From NCBI GenBank assembly GCA_015492395.1, contig WGFD01000246.1, forward strand, positions 1 through 6,833: a stretch of 6,833 bases of DNA, given 5' to 3'. Shown here piece by piece: positions 1-6,833 of this stretch. This stretch comes from Deltaproteobacteria bacterium (GTDB taxonomy: Bacteria; Desulfobacterota; GWC2-55-46; S146-70). Below the pieces are notes generated by a model. It was not told where the DNA came from. It saw only the letters and a list, made by a program, of their open reading frames with translations, and ran no database searches. Every line of letters begins with the position of its first letter. Position 1 is the stretch's first letter. The translations under genes and the position numbers were made by a program.

Positions 1-1003
1 AACCTCCCGTCAGGACTACACCGGCATTGATACGGTCCCGGACGAGTGACTCCGACAAACTTCTCTTTATAAGGGCAAAGACCTCCTTCACGCCAGCCTC
101 GATGACCTCCTCCACGCGCCTCCTGGAGAGGAGCCTCACCCCTCTGCCTCCTATCCCGCGGACCTTCAGTTCCTCATCCTCTCCAGGCGCCTGTGGTGTG
201 ACGCAACCATACCTCCTCTTTACATTCTCCGCGACGGCCAGGGATACATTGAATGAATTGAAGATAGACCTATTGATTGTGTCTCCACCGAACGGAATGG
301 TCCCGGTGTATCCGATCATCCCTTTCGTGTACACAACGACCTCCGTGGTGGCGCTACCTATATCTACCAGAACCACGCCCAGATCCTTCTCCGCCTCCTC
401 CAGGACCGCTTCACCCGACGCAAGTTGCTTGAGCACCACGCCGGAGACCTCCAGACCCGCCCTATTGGCAGACCTCACGATATCCCTCAAGACCGTGGAG
501 GCCGCCGTCACCAGATAGACCTCGGCCTCCAGTCTCTCTCCCGCCAGTTCCATAGGTTCCATGACACCGCCCACCCCATCGAGCGTAAAGCCTTGGCGCA
601 CAATCTGGATCACATCCCTCTCCGGAAGAGGTGCCGCCATAGCCTTCGCCGACTCTATGGCCCTCTCTATATCTCCACCACTTACTACTCCACCCTTCAG
701 GAGGACGGTGCCTCTGCTGCAACACCCCTCTATATACTCCCCGCCGATACTCACATAGGCCGTATTCAGTTTACATCCGGCCATGGATTCGGCGTCCGCC
801 ACCGCCTTCCTGATGGATCGAACGACATCATTGATACTTATGACCACGCCATTCTTGATACCATCCGAAGGGCTGCTGACACCGATTCCGAGTATCTCCA
901 GCCCCTTGTCGTTGGCCATGCTCGTTACGGCACAGACTTTACCCGCCCCGATGTCAAGGCCGGTAATGAGCCTGCCGGATCTTCTTTCGGTAAAGTAGGA
1001 CAT
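1..1003 (-). CDS. ftsA: Cell division protein FtsA (3' end beyond window)
   Basis: FtsA is an actin-fold ATPase that tethers FtsZ to the inner face of the cytoplasmic membrane and recruits later divisome proteins. The frame is open for 334 residues and leaves the window at position 1, so roughly the last 70-80 residues, including the membrane-binding helix, are missing. Visible parts: phosphate-1 motif GLDIGAGKVCAV (residues 15-26); the FtsA-specific 1C domain from about 48 (DGIKNGVV, AVADAESMAG) through the E-P-M-E-L-A-G-E-R-L-E segment near 149-159; phosphate-2 region VDIGSATTE (213-221); FGGDTIN (238-244); the start of the adenosine motif, VVLTGG, at the edge. Phosphate-2 is usually DIGGGTTD, so G-to-S, G-to-A and D-to-E changes stand out. 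The ATG at 1003 has a GGAGG 9 nt upstream. It follows mraZ by 105 nt with no obvious promoter or terminator between, so it is probably co-transcribed. The 1C domain argues against MreB, PilM or DnaK. Confidence 0.93.
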   Translation of the reverse strand, partial: MSYFTERRSGRLITGLDIGAGKVCAVTSMANDKGLEILGIGVSSPSDGIKNGVVISINDVVRSIRKAVADAESMAGCKLNTAYVSIGGEYIEGCCSRGTVLLKGGVVSGGDIERAIESAKAMAAPLPERDVIQIVRQGFTLDGVGGVMEPMELAGERLEAEVYLVTAASTVLRDIVRSANRAGLEVSGVVLKQLASGEAVLEEAEKDLGVVLVDIGSATTEVVVYTKGMIGYTGTIPFGGDTINRSIFNSFNVSLAVAENVKRRYGCVTPQAPGEDEELKVRGIGGRGVRLLSRRRVEEVIEAGVKEVFALIKRSLSESLVRDRINAGVVLTGG

Positions 1004-1012
1004 CTTTCCTGA

Positions 1013-1017
1013 CCTCC
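1013..1017 (-). promoter_or_regulatory. Shine-Dalgarno of ftsA
   Basis: On the minus strand GGAGG lies 9 nt before the ATG at 1003. This fixes the ftsA start, since the actin-fold core begins only about 14 residues further in. Confidence 0.75.
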
Positions 1018-1108
1018 GGACCCTTTGGAATGTGGAAGGAAGAGTAACTCGACTAAAGTTCCATGGCTTCGCAATCAACCTTGCAGGAGAAGCCGCAACT
1101 CCGGGATG

Positions 1109-1558
1109 CTAGAAGAGGGTTTCCAGCTCCTTCTTATAAGCCCCTGTGTCTATACGGCCCGGATCTACGACTGCATCCCATTCGGCCCTGCTCCATACCT
1201 CCATCTTTTCGATCTGGCCTACGATCACGACCTCTCCGCTTATCTTCGCATCAGACCTGTGCGCGGGAGGTATCAAAACCCTTCCATGCCTGTCGATATT
1301 GCATTCCTGGGCGGACGCCACCACCCTTCTGCGTAACCACATGACCGACTCCTTCATTACCGGCATGGATCTGACCTTATTAACGAAGCGCTCCCACTCT
1401 TCGGAAGGATAGAGGCAGAGGCAGGTGTCGAAGATGGCGCTCGTGATGTAGAGTTTACTGCAAGAGCTGTCGAGGATCGTGGACCTGAAGGGGGCAGGGA
1501 TCATGACTCTTCCCTTTGTGTCGACATTATAGTAGTACTTCCCCGAAAATCCGGTCAC
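1109..1558 (-). CDS. mraZ: Transcriptional regulator MraZ
   Basis: MraZ is a DNA-binding protein of the SpoVT/AbrB-like fold. It forms ring-shaped oligomers and represses the dcw (division and cell wall) promoter at short tandem repeats upstream of its own gene. The 149-residue product matches the usual length of about 140-150. Both signature half-motifs are present: DTKGRVMIPAPFR (13-25) and DRHGRVLIPPAHR (89-101). Other family features are the N-terminal F-S-G-K-Y, LCLYPSEEW (47-55) and VVIVG (110-114). The start is GTG at 1558, chosen because MTGFSGKYYYNVDTKGR aligns with the family N-terminus and AAGGTGG lies 6 nt upstream. The gene has its own promoter and putative operator. Downstream comes ftsA rather than rsmH, which is unusual. 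Function is firm from the family; autoregulation is inferred from the repeats. Confidence 0.96.
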   Translation of the reverse strand: MTGFSGKYYYNVDTKGRVMIPAPFRSTILDSSCSKLYITSAIFDTCLCLYPSEEWERFVNKVRSMPVMKESVMWLRRRVVASAQECNIDRHGRVLIPPAHRSDAKISGEVVIVGQIEKMEVWSRAEWDAVVDPGRIDTGAYKKELETLF

Positions 1559-1590
1559 TGTCTGCCACCTTCTACCACTTTATACCACCA
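1555..1590 (-). promoter_or_regulatory. Putative MraZ operator: four 10-bp-spaced GTG(G/A) repeats
   Basis: Reading the minus strand toward mraZ, GTGG occurs at 1588-1585, 1578-1575 and 1568-1565, and GTGA at 1558-1555. The period is exactly 10 bp, one helical turn. The flanks are also alike: TTGGTGG, AAAGTGG, AAGGTGG, ACAGTGA. Known MraZ-binding repeats have this form: TGGGN spaced by 5 nt in E. coli and AAAGTG(T/G)N3 units in mycoplasmas. The array starts 2 nt below the -10 box, covers the expected transcription start and Shine-Dalgarno, and ends on the GTG start codon. Bound MraZ should therefore block initiation. Binding itself is inferred. Confidence 0.82.
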
Positions 1591-1619
1591 ATCATAGAGG
1601 GGGTTCCAGGGGATGTCAA
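1591..1619 (-). promoter_or_regulatory. Sigma70-type promoter of mraZ-ftsA
   Basis: The -35 box TTGACA (1619-1614) and -10 box TATGAT (1596-1591) are separated by exactly 17 bp on the minus strand. Transcription is expected to start near 1584, giving a leader of about 26 nt to the mraZ GTG. A T7 tract lies just upstream of the -35 box. Confidence 0.85.
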
Positions 1620-1626
1620 GAAAAAA

Positions 1627-1636
1627 ACGTCGACGT
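1627..1636. repeat. Perfect 10-bp palindrome ACGTCGACGT upstream of mraZ promoter
   Basis: A loopless perfect palindrome lies next to a seven-base A tract (1621-1627, overlapping it by one base), about 8 bp above the -35 box of mraZ. It could be an additional regulator site. No family can be named from sequence. Confidence 0.4.
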
Positions 1637-2059
1637 GAACACCTGAGATAGTGATGGCGTTTCCATAGAAAACTGCCATGCCCGGCCGGACCTTTAGACA
1701 GCATCCTAACGACAATGCCTTCTCACATTCTATATTTCCACATACGGACCCGCCAGAGTCTCCGTGGCGCGATGATTTTATTTGGCAACAAACAACTATG
1801 CCGATGAACCCTTTGAGATAGCCCGCAATAAGGCGATAAAGATAATCAAGGGAAATCTTCAGACAGGAAAAGAAGACCGCACCTACAAACCATTTTAGTG
1901 AACGGTTTATGGAAGCTCCCTGCAGCAAGTTGCGGGGAATGCCTGCCTGTCAATCCTGGCGGGCAGATGCGCCGCGCGCAGACAGGCGCTCGCGATGCAT
2001 GCATGTTCAAAGGAAACTATCGATTCCCAAATAGGAACAAGCAAAATAAGGAGAAATCA
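1637..2059. other. Gene-poor spacer between mraZ promoter and recombinase remnant
   Basis: I see no convincing gene here. A 118-codon minus frame starting at 1928 runs through the mraZ promoter and operator and has no recognisable motif. A plus frame ending at the TAG at 1890-1892 is under 45 codons, lacks a clear start and matches no family I know. The only structured part is the hairpin cluster near 1917-1989. The AT-rich texture differs from the flanking genes, which suits decayed foreign or intergenic DNA. Confidence 0.5.
1917..1989. repeat. Cluster of hairpin-forming inverted repeats, possible dispersed intergenic element
   Basis: The first hairpin pairs TCCCTGCA (1917-1924) with TGCGGGGA (1931-1938) over a 6-nt loop, with one G-T pair. 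A second set follows: GCCTGTC (1945-1951) is the perfect reverse complement of GACAGGC (1981-1987), and the enclosed DNA holds GGCG (1958-1961) and CGCC (1970-1973), allowing a branched fold. A competing local hairpin pairs GCCTGCC (1941-1947) with GGCGGGC (1958-1964). No T run follows on either strand, so these are not simple terminators. The look is that of REP-like dispersed repeats, but copy number cannot be judged from one window. Confidence 0.45.
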
Positions 2060-2302
2060 ATGGATCGGCACAGCGTTCACGGGCAATAAATTTGTAATGC
2101 CGGCAACAGGCCGGATGCTCGCAACCTTTTTAGGGCTTCCTACCCTGCAAGAAAGAAGGCGAAACCGGAAGATTTGAGGTTTCACGGCTTAAGGCACACC
2201 TCCGCTACAAGGCTCATACAGGCAGGGGTTGATCTGTACAAGGTCCAAAGGCTCACACGGCATAAAACCCCCAGTATGGCGCAGATGCGCGCACACTACT
2301 GA
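2060..2302 (+). pseudogene. Tyrosine recombinase (phage-type integrase) C-terminal remnant
   Basis: The frame ending at the TGA at 2300-2302 encodes the C-terminal catalytic region of a tyrosine recombinase: KPEDLRFHGLRHTSATRL, then QAGVDLYKVQRLTRHK and a final SMAQMRAHY. The HxxR motif (H at 2183-2185, R at 2192-2194) is intact. The usual G before the later catalytic His is R (TRHK instead of L-G-H-K). In the terminal block, normally R-Y-A-H, the residues are M-R-A-H, so the nucleophilic Tyr appears lost. The preceding conserved segment, NKFVMPATGR (2085-2114), is in another frame, and the catalytic frame upstream meets TAA at 2087. At least one frameshift has therefore occurred. The N-terminal and core-binding domains are absent. 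AAGGAG followed by ATG at 2060 opens only 9 codons in the catalytic frame. The remnant lies just past the 3' end of tRNA-fMet, a classic place for integrated elements. Confidence 0.85.
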
Positions 2303-2339
2303 AAAAGGGGTCACCTCAAATGGCTAACCCCTTGTTTTT
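2302..2339. terminator. Bidirectional rho-independent terminator after tRNA-fMet
   Basis: AAGGGGT (2305-2311) pairs perfectly with ACCCCTT (2327-2333) over a 15-nt loop. On the minus strand the stem runs into five T (complement of 2306-2302), suiting the tRNA transcript, whose 3' end is 2342. On the plus strand five T at 2335-2339 follow the stem, suiting the recombinase direction. Confidence 0.75.
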
Positions 2340-2341
2340 CT

Positions 2342-2418
<77 letters not shown>

Positions 2419-2531
2419 TCAATTCGAACAATATATCAAAAGGATCTGGTGAAGTCAAGGTCTTTTGCACGGCCTGATGCGAGAACCTGCTGAGCACAGG
2501 ATGAAGACACCGGAAGACCGGCACCATGTAC
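2419..2531. other. tlyA to tRNA-fMet spacer
   Basis: A 113-nt gap holding the tRNA promoter. Next to the tlyA stop is a weak stem, CCGG/CCGG with a TCTT loop extended by G-T pairs (about 2509-2528), with no T run. It may slow tlyA transcription, but it is not a convincing terminator. Confidence 0.35.
2430..2458 (-). promoter_or_regulatory. Sigma70-type promoter of tRNA-fMet
   Basis: TTGACT (2458-2453) and TATATT (2435-2430) are separated by exactly 17 bp on the minus strand. The start should fall near 2423, only a few bases before the mature tRNA 5' end at 2418. Confidence 0.82.
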
Positions 2532-3275
2532 TTACACCGGATTCTTCAGGTATATCCAGAACTCCACATTACCCTTTGCACCTTTTATTGGCGATTCACA
2601 GGTGCCGAGGACAAGCATTCCAAGGACCTCTGCAAATCTTCTTATCTTTTCCACTACCCTGCCATGCTCCTCGGGGGACCTGACTATGCCGCCCTTTCCA
2701 ACCTCTCCTCTCCCCACCTCGAACTGCGGCTTTATGAGGGCCAGGATCCGACCGCCTCTCTTGACAAGTGTGGAGACCTTTGGAATGACCTTTTCCAGGG
2801 AGATGAAGGAGACATCTACCACAGCCAAGTCAACAGCTTCATCTACACGCGTACTTTCGATGTGACGTATATTCTCTCCCTCGATAGGTACGACCCTGGG
2901 GTCCCCTCTCAGCCTGGTGTCAAGGAGCCCGACGCCCACATCCACCGCATATACCTTTCCCGCTCCCCCCTTCAAGAGACAGTCTGTGAATCCACCTGTA
3001 GACGAGCCTACGTCAAGGGCCACAAGATCACTTACTTCGATCTTAAAGCTTTCCAATGCACCTTCGAGCTTTAGTCCACCCCTTCCAACATATCTAAGCC
3101 TCTCTTTCAGCAGGATGGTGGAATCTACGCGGACCTCCTTACCGGCCTTGTCAACGGGCACACCATCGACCATCACCATGCCGGCCATCAGAAGGGCCTT
3201 GGCCCTCTCTCTGCTCTCCACCATGCCCTTCTCTACAAGGATCCTATCGATACGCCTCTTTTTTCTCTCTGACAC
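2532..3275 (-). CDS. tlyA: TlyA-family S4-domain rRNA 2'-O-methyltransferase
   Basis: TlyA proteins (often labelled hemolysin A) use S-adenosylmethionine to methylate cytidine 2'-OH groups in 23S, and in some species 16S, rRNA. The 247-residue product has an N-terminal S4 RNA-binding domain (about 7-60: [20 protein letters not shown], then MVMVDG), a linker with [10 protein letters not shown] (65-74), and a Rossmann methyltransferase domain with SAM motif [13 protein letters not shown] (86-98) and YAVDVG (109-114). The expected K-D-K-E tetrad is at K69, D154 (VVDVSF), K182 (LIKPQFE) and E238 (NVEFW). The GTG at 3275 is chosen because the S4 domain begins almost at once and GGAGG lies 10 nt upstream. 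This makes a 43-nt overlap with the end of dxs and suggests coupled translation. It is the last gene of the operon. A weak GC hairpin without a T run (about 2509-2528) follows. Which rRNA site is modified cannot be told. Confidence 0.94.
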   Translation of the reverse strand: MSERKKRRIDRILVEKGMVESRERAKALLMAGMVMVDGVPVDKAGKEVRVDSTILLKERLRYVGRGGLKLEGALESFKIEVSDLVALDVGSSTGGFTDCLLKGGAGKVYAVDVGVGLLDTRLRGDPRVVPIEGENIRHIESTRVDEAVDLAVVDVSFISLEKVIPKVSTLVKRGGRILALIKPQFEVGRGEVGKGGIVRSPEEHGRVVEKIRRFAEVLGMLVLGTCESPIKGAKGNVEFWIYLKNPV

Positions 3276-5146
3276 CCCTTGAGGACCTCCCTCGCCCTCT
3301 TCTCTATACCTTCCACATCAAGACCGATCGCATGTCTCAACTCCTCCTGAGAGCCGTGTTCGATAAACCTGTCAGGCGCCCCTATCCTCTTCAGGTCACA
3401 CCGAATCCCCTTCTCCTCCAGATATTCCAGGACGGCGCTGCCGAAGCCGCCTTCAAGCATATTCTCCTCAACGGTAATGAGTCTGCCCGCCCCACGCGCA
3501 AGGGCTTCGATGGTCTCACCGTCCAGGGGTTTAATAAAGCGACAGTTTACAACGCCCACATCGAAACCGTTGGCCCTGAGCCTCTCGGAGGCATGTATCG
3601 AAGGATAGACCATCGTACCTACGGCAAGTATATTGAGGTCCTGCCCCTCGTGTATGACCTCGAACCTGCCCACTGGGAGCCTGGTCAGCGTAGTAGAGGA
3701 GGTATTCACGCCGTACCCATCCCCTCTTGGGTATCTGATGGCCACAGGCCCGCCGACCCCTATGGCCGTGTATAAGAGATGCCGGAGTTCGTCCTCGTCC
3801 TTCGGAGCCATGAATACCATACCGGGGATGTGCCTCAGGTAGGATATATCGAAGAGACCATGGTGGGTAGCGCCGTCCTGCCCCACAATCCCGGCCCTGT
3901 CCAAGGCGAAGACAACATGCAGGCCCTGGAGACAGACATCGTGGAGGACTTCGTCGTATGCACGCTGGAGAAATGTGGAGTATATGGCCACGACCGGAAT
4001 GAACCCCTTCTTGGCCAGCCCCGCCCCGAAGGTAACCGCTAGTTGCTCCGCGATACCTACATCGAAGAACCTCTCAGGGAAGCGTCTTGCGAAGCTGCCC
4101 AGGCCGGTGCCCTCCGACATCGCCGCAGTTATCGCCACAACCCTACTGTCCTCTTCCGCTATCTCAAGGAGTGTCTCGCTGAATACCTTTGTATAGGACT
4201 TGTTGCCGCCACCACCCGATACACCGCTCTTCACATCGAACCTCCCGATCCCATGAAACCTGGAGGGCTCCCTCTCCGCATGGATGTAGCCCTTCCCCTT
4301 TTTAGTGATGACATGGACCAGCACCGGTCCCTTAACCCCTTTTACGTTCGAGAGGGCCCTGGTCAACTCCGGAATGTTATGCCCGTCTATGGGTCCCACG
4401 TAGTGGAAGCCGAGCCCCTCGAAGAGCATGCCCGGGGTCAGGAGGGATATTATAGAGTTCTCCGCCTTCTTGGCAAAGGTGATCAAGCGTCTGCCAAGGA
4501 GCGGCACGGAGTTGAAGAACTCCTCAACCTCCTTCTTCACCTTAGTCGCGAATCTTCCCGTGAGCTTCCGGCTGAGGAAGGAAGAGAGGGCACCGACGTT
4601 GTTCGATATGCTCATCTCGTTGTCATTGAGTATGACTATCAGGTCCCTCTTCAGGTGGCCGGCCTGGTTCAGGGCCTCGAAGGCCAGTCCCGCCGTCATG
4701 GAACCGTCTCCGATTATGGCTACCACCCTGTTGCCGGCACCGCTAAGGTCCCTTGCCACGCTCATGCCGAGGCCGGCGGCTATCGATGTGGATGAGTGGC
4801 CCACTCCGAAGGCGTCATACTTGCTTTCGCAGGGGTTAGGGAAGCCGCTTATACCTCCAAGCGACCGGAGGGTCTTGAATGCCTTCCGCCTTCCCGTGAT
4901 TATCTTGTGGGGGTACGCCTGGTGGCCTACGTCCCATATGATGTCGTCTTCCGGGGCGTTGAAGGTGTAGTGCACCGCTATGGCCAGTTCAACGGCACCC
5001 AGGCTGGAGGCGAGATGCCCACCCCTTTCTGCTACGGTCTCTATGATAAGGTCTCTAATCTCGGAGGCAAGCCGGTCCAGTTGAACCTCCGGAAGCCTCT
5101 TCAGGTCATCCGGCCCGTCTATGCGGTCTAACAGCCTTCCTTCCAT
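3233..5146 (-). CDS. dxs: 1-deoxy-D-xylulose-5-phosphate synthase
   Basis: Dxs condenses pyruvate and glyceraldehyde 3-phosphate into DXP using thiamine diphosphate. This is the first and often flux-controlling step of the MEP isoprenoid pathway, and DXP also feeds thiamine and pyridoxal synthesis. With the ATG at 5146 the product is 637 residues, within the family's normal range. Visible: [13 protein letters not shown] (42-54), [16 protein letters not shown] (71-86), the ThDP motif GDGSMTAG (146-153) ending in [11 protein letters not shown] (173-183), [11 protein letters not shown] (246-256), the catalytic Glu in DVGIAEQ (E367), [15 protein letters not shown] (416-430) and the C-terminal domain with VEENMLEGG (559-567). 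I prefer 5146 because its start, then [12 protein letters not shown], aligns with family N-termini and lies 4 nt after the ispA stop. An in-frame ATG at 5173, overlapping ispA and preceded by GAGGTG, would add 9 residues. Cytosolic, with ThDP and Mg2+. Confidence 0.97.
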   Translation of the reverse strand: MEGRLLDRIDGPDDLKRLPEVQLDRLASEIRDLIIETVAERGGHLASSLGAVELAIAVHYTFNAPEDDIIWDVGHQAYPHKIITGRRKAFKTLRSLGGISGFPNPCESKYDAFGVGHSSTSIAAGLGMSVARDLSGAGNRVVAIIGDGSMTAGLAFEALNQAGHLKRDLIVILNDNEMSISNNVGALSSFLSRKLTGRFATKVKKEVEEFFNSVPLLGRRLITFAKKAENSIISLLTPGMLFEGLGFHYVGPIDGHNIPELTRALSNVKGVKGPVLVHVITKKGKGYIHAEREPSRFHGIGRFDVKSGVSGGGGNKSYTKVFSETLLEIAEEDSRVVAITAAMSEGTGLGSFARRFPERFFDVGIAEQLAVTFGAGLAKKGFIPVVAIYSTFLQRAYDEVLHDVCLQGLHVVFALDRAGIVGQDGATHHGLFDISYLRHIPGMVFMAPKDEDELRHLLYTAIGVGGPVAIRYPRGDGYGVNTSSTTLTRLPVGRFEVIHEGQDLNILAVGTMVYPSIHASERLRANGFDVGVVNCRFIKPLDGETIEALARGAGRLITVEENMLEGGFGSAVLEYLEEKGIRCDLKRIGAPDRFIEHGSQEELRHAIGLDVEGIEKRAREVLKGCQREKRGVSIGSL

Positions 5147-5150
5147 TCTC

Positions 5151-6035
5151 TCACCATCTTCTCTCAACGACATAGCGTGCTATGCACCTCAACGGCTCAG
5201 CCTTTCCATCGAACCCCTCCAATGCCGATATGGCTATATCCATCCACTCCCTGGCCCTCCTCTTGGACTCACCCAGGCCCAATACGGCGGGGTAGGTGGC
5301 CTTACCCCTGACCTCATCACCCCTCGTATTCTTTCCAATCAGGTCCCTTTCACCTTCGACATCGAGAATGTCGTCCGTTATCTGGAAGGCGAGTCCTATC
5401 GCCTCCCCGTATCTGGTGATGGAATCCAGCATCTCCCCGTCCGATCCGGCTATTATGGCACCGCTCCTCACCGATGCGCGGATGAGGGCGCCCGTCTTAT
5501 GTGTGTGTATGAACTCCAGCATGGCGAGATCCACAGCCTTCCCCTCGGACTCGATATCCACGATCTGACCACCCACCATACCCATTGATCCAGCGGCCCT
5601 GGCAATCTCTCCCACGGCCCTGATAGCAGGACCTTCCTCCCCCTTCCTACTCCCCTTCAAGGCCAGTTCAAAGGCATACGTCAGCAGTGCGTCTCCCGCA
5701 AGGATAGCAGGTGCCTCACCAAAGGCCTTGTGGCATGTTGGAATCCCCCTTCTCATCTCGTCGTCATCCATGGCCGGCAAATCGTCGTGTATGAGAGAAT
5801 ATGTATGGATCAACTCCATGGCACACGCCACCTCTATCACATCATCCCCGTTCCCGTCTACCGCCTCGGCGGCGGCCATGGTCAAAACCGGCCTTATCCT
5901 CTTTCCGCCGGCAAAGACGCTATATCTCATGGCCCTGTGAAGCGTCTGGGGGTACTCATCCTCGCCCGGCAAGAGGGTGTCGAGGGCTTTGTCTACTATA
6001 TCCTTCTTTCTGTTAAGGTAGTCTCTGGTGTCCAT
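5151..6035 (-). CDS. ispA: Short-chain polyprenyl (farnesyl/geranylgeranyl) diphosphate synthase
   Basis: IspA-type enzymes join isopentenyl diphosphate to dimethylallyl or geranyl diphosphate to give C15 (or C20) prenyl diphosphate, precursor of quinone tails and undecaprenyl phosphate. The 294-residue product has the usual bacterial length. GGKRIRPVL (43-51) binds substrate. The first Asp-rich motif is DDLPAMDDD (84-92), with the two-residue insertion typical of bacterial FPP synthases, followed by RRG (95-97). TGALI (181-185), the second Asp-rich motif DDILD (221-225) and [11 protein letters not shown] (244-254) follow. HTYSLIH before the first motif is typical of IspA, but C15 versus C20 specificity cannot be settled from sequence. 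The ATG lies 3 nt after the xseB stop. The stop is 4 nt before the preferred dxs start, so two isoprenoid genes are adjacent and probably coupled. Confidence 0.96.
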   Translation of the reverse strand: MDTRDYLNRKKDIVDKALDTLLPGEDEYPQTLHRAMRYSVFAGGKRIRPVLTMAAAEAVDGNGDDVIEVACAMELIHTYSLIHDDLPAMDDDEMRRGIPTCHKAFGEAPAILAGDALLTYAFELALKGSRKGEEGPAIRAVGEIARAAGSMGMVGGQIVDIESEGKAVDLAMLEFIHTHKTGALIRASVRSGAIIAGSDGEMLDSITRYGEAIGLAFQITDDILDVEGERDLIGKNTRGDEVRGKATYPAVLGLGESKRRAREWMDIAISALEGFDGKAEPLRCIARYVVERRW

Positions 6036-6038
6036 CCG

Positions 6039-6284
6039 TCAGCTTCCGTCTTCTCCCGCATCAACAGGGATAAAGGGCTTCACCTTCTTGGTGCCGTTCT
6101 CATCCTTTACAAGGACCTCGATCCGCCTCTCGGCATCTTCCAGTATCCTGTTGCACTGGCGGGACAGTTTAACCCCCTCTTCAAAGAGCTTGAGCGACTC
6201 ATCGATAGAGAGGTCCCCATCCTCCAGTCTCCCGACTATCTCTTCGAGCCTCTTCAGGGTCTCTTCAAACCTTGGCTTTTTCAT
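6039..6284 (-). CDS. xseB: Exodeoxyribonuclease VII small subunit
   Basis: XseB is the small subunit of exonuclease VII, a metal-independent nuclease that degrades single-stranded DNA from both ends to oligonucleotides. Several copies bind each XseA. The 81-residue protein is of normal size and shows the family's helical hairpin: [20 protein letters not shown] (6-25), then [19 protein letters not shown] (26-44) and [11 protein letters not shown] (48-58). A charged tail follows. The ATG at 6284 lies inside the last codons of xseA (20-nt overlap), so translation is probably coupled. AAGG sits only 3 nt upstream, close for a ribosome-binding site, which supports reinitiation from xseA. Confidence 0.96.
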   Translation of the reverse strand: MKKPRFEETLKRLEEIVGRLEDGDLSIDESLKLFEEGVKLSRQCNRILEDAERRIEVLVKDENGTKKVKPFIPVDAGEDGS

Positions 6285-6833
6285 AGACCTTACAGAACAG
6301 CTCCCCTCTGGCCAAGAGAATATTCAGATCGTCGCCCACCGCGACCTCTCCGGAATCCATGACCACCGTAAAAGCTGGCATCTTCCTCGTAATGGAATAC
6401 CCCCTCCCAAGTACATTCAGGGGGCTTAAGCCATCCAGCCTTTGAGCAACACCCTTGACCTCGAGGCGCGCGGAAGATATGGTATGGGAAACGGCAAGGG
6501 ACAACCTATCGAAGATCCAGCTTAGCCTCCGCTTTAGATCCCGTACCCTCGCCCTGGGGTCTATGAGCCCCTTTTCCACCTTATGGAGCCATATGGCCTT
6601 CTCCCTTAAGATTCCAAGGAGAAGCGACCGCAACCTTTCCTCCAGGTCCGAGAGGTGCGTAACAAATTCGGCCTTGGATTTGACCACAAGCTCCGCCGCC
6701 ACAGACGGCGTTGGAGCACTCAGGTCGGCGGTCATGTCAGAGAGTGTGTAGTCGGTCTCGTGTCCGACGGCCGATATTACAGGAACCCTGGAGTTGTAGA
6801 TGGCCCTGACAACCGCCTCTTCATTGAAGGCCC
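6265..6833 (-). CDS. xseA: Exodeoxyribonuclease VII large subunit (5' end beyond window)
   Basis: This is the catalytic large subunit of exonuclease VII. The window holds only the C-terminal 188 residues of a protein usually about 400-450 long; the N-terminal OB fold and the first half of the catalytic domain lie beyond 6833. The visible part opens with [20 protein letters not shown] and continues with [20 protein letters not shown], the most conserved XseA block, including the GHETD motif. [10 protein letters not shown] and a long helical, coiled-coil-like stretch follow. Near the end, [16 protein letters not shown] is the conserved C-terminal signature that meets the small subunit. The frame is intact to the TGA at 6265 and overlaps xseB by 20 nt. 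Confidence 0.96.
   Translation of the reverse strand, partial: AFNEEAVVRAIYNSRVPVISAVGHETDYTLSDMTADLSAPTPSVAAELVVKSKAEFVTHLSDLEERLRSLLLGILREKAIWLHKVEKGLIDPRARVRDLKRRLSWIFDRLSLAVSHTISSARLEVKGVAQRLDGLSPLNVLGRGYSITRKMPAFTVVMDSGEVAVGDDLNILLARGELFCKVYEKAKV

Noticed and set aside
425..1012. Plus-strand frame of 195 codons
   Set aside because: Antisense to ftsA, whose reading frame is uninterrupted and clearly recognisable.
1770..1892. Short plus-strand peptide ending at the TAG at 1890
   Set aside because: Under 45 codons, no start with a ribosome-binding site and no recognisable family. It could be integrase-related debris, but nothing supports that.
1572..1928. Minus-strand frame of 118 codons upstream of mraZ
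   Set aside because: It runs through the mraZ promoter and operator, has no family motif or good ribosome-binding site, and its sequence looks random.
1917..1938. Hairpin as a rho-independent terminator
   Set aside because: No T run follows the stem on either strand, and no transcript is expected to end there.
2060..2089. Nine-codon ORF with a good AAGGAG and ATG, as a leader peptide
   Set aside because: It is in the frame of the dead recombinase and is followed only by its remnant. No attenuator hairpin or regulated gene is near, so it is better read as part of the pseudogene.
4043..4795. Plus-strand open frame of 250 codons, with other plus frames across 3332-5131
   Set aside because: It lies fully antisense to dxs, which has every family motif. 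The frame shows no recognisable domain and is a shadow of the biased codon use of dxs.
5730..6362. Plus-strand frame of 210 codons
   Set aside because: Antisense across ispA, xseB and the end of xseA, all of which are certain. No motif of its own.

Overview
The window reads as bacterial chromosome from a moderately GC-rich genome. Nearly all coding is on the minus strand, and arginine is often encoded by AGG. The order xseA-xseB-ispA-dxs-tlyA, followed by an initiator tRNA gene, resembles Desulfobacterota (former Deltaproteobacteria) and Nitrospirota. That placement is an inference from gene order and style, not a proof.

Right part (about 2530-6833, minus strand): a tightly packed operon, read right to left. 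It starts with the 3' part of xseA (exonuclease VII large subunit, cut by the window edge). Next come xseB (small subunit), ispA (short-chain isoprenyl diphosphate synthase), dxs (1-deoxy-D-xylulose-5-phosphate synthase, entry to the MEP pathway) and tlyA (S4-domain rRNA 2'-O-methyltransferase). Genes overlap or are 3-4 nt apart, so translational coupling is likely. Dxs and IspA act at the start and near the end of isoprenoid precursor synthesis, supplying quinones and the undecaprenyl lipid carrier.

Middle (about 1600-2530): a tRNA-fMet(CAT) gene with its own near-consensus promoter and a two-way terminator. Beyond its 3' end lies a decayed C-terminal fragment of a tyrosine recombinase on the plus strand. 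Further left is a gene-poor spacer with a cluster of hairpins that could be a dispersed intergenic repeat.

Left part (1-1620, minus strand): a strong sigma70-type promoter drives mraZ, followed directly by ftsA (3' end outside the window). Four GTG(G/A) units at an exact 10-bp period start just below the -10 box and run into the mraZ start codon. They match the known style of MraZ-binding repeats and make a compact autoregulatory operator. The usual second gene of the division/cell-wall (dcw) cluster, rsmH, and the murein genes are absent between mraZ and ftsA. The cluster is therefore rearranged, or this is a separate MraZ-controlled ftsA locus. The FtsA also departs from consensus in one nucleotide-binding motif.

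I found no CRISPR array, complete mobile element or clearly unknown protein family. The best novel leads are the mraZ operator and the mraZ-ftsA arrangement.
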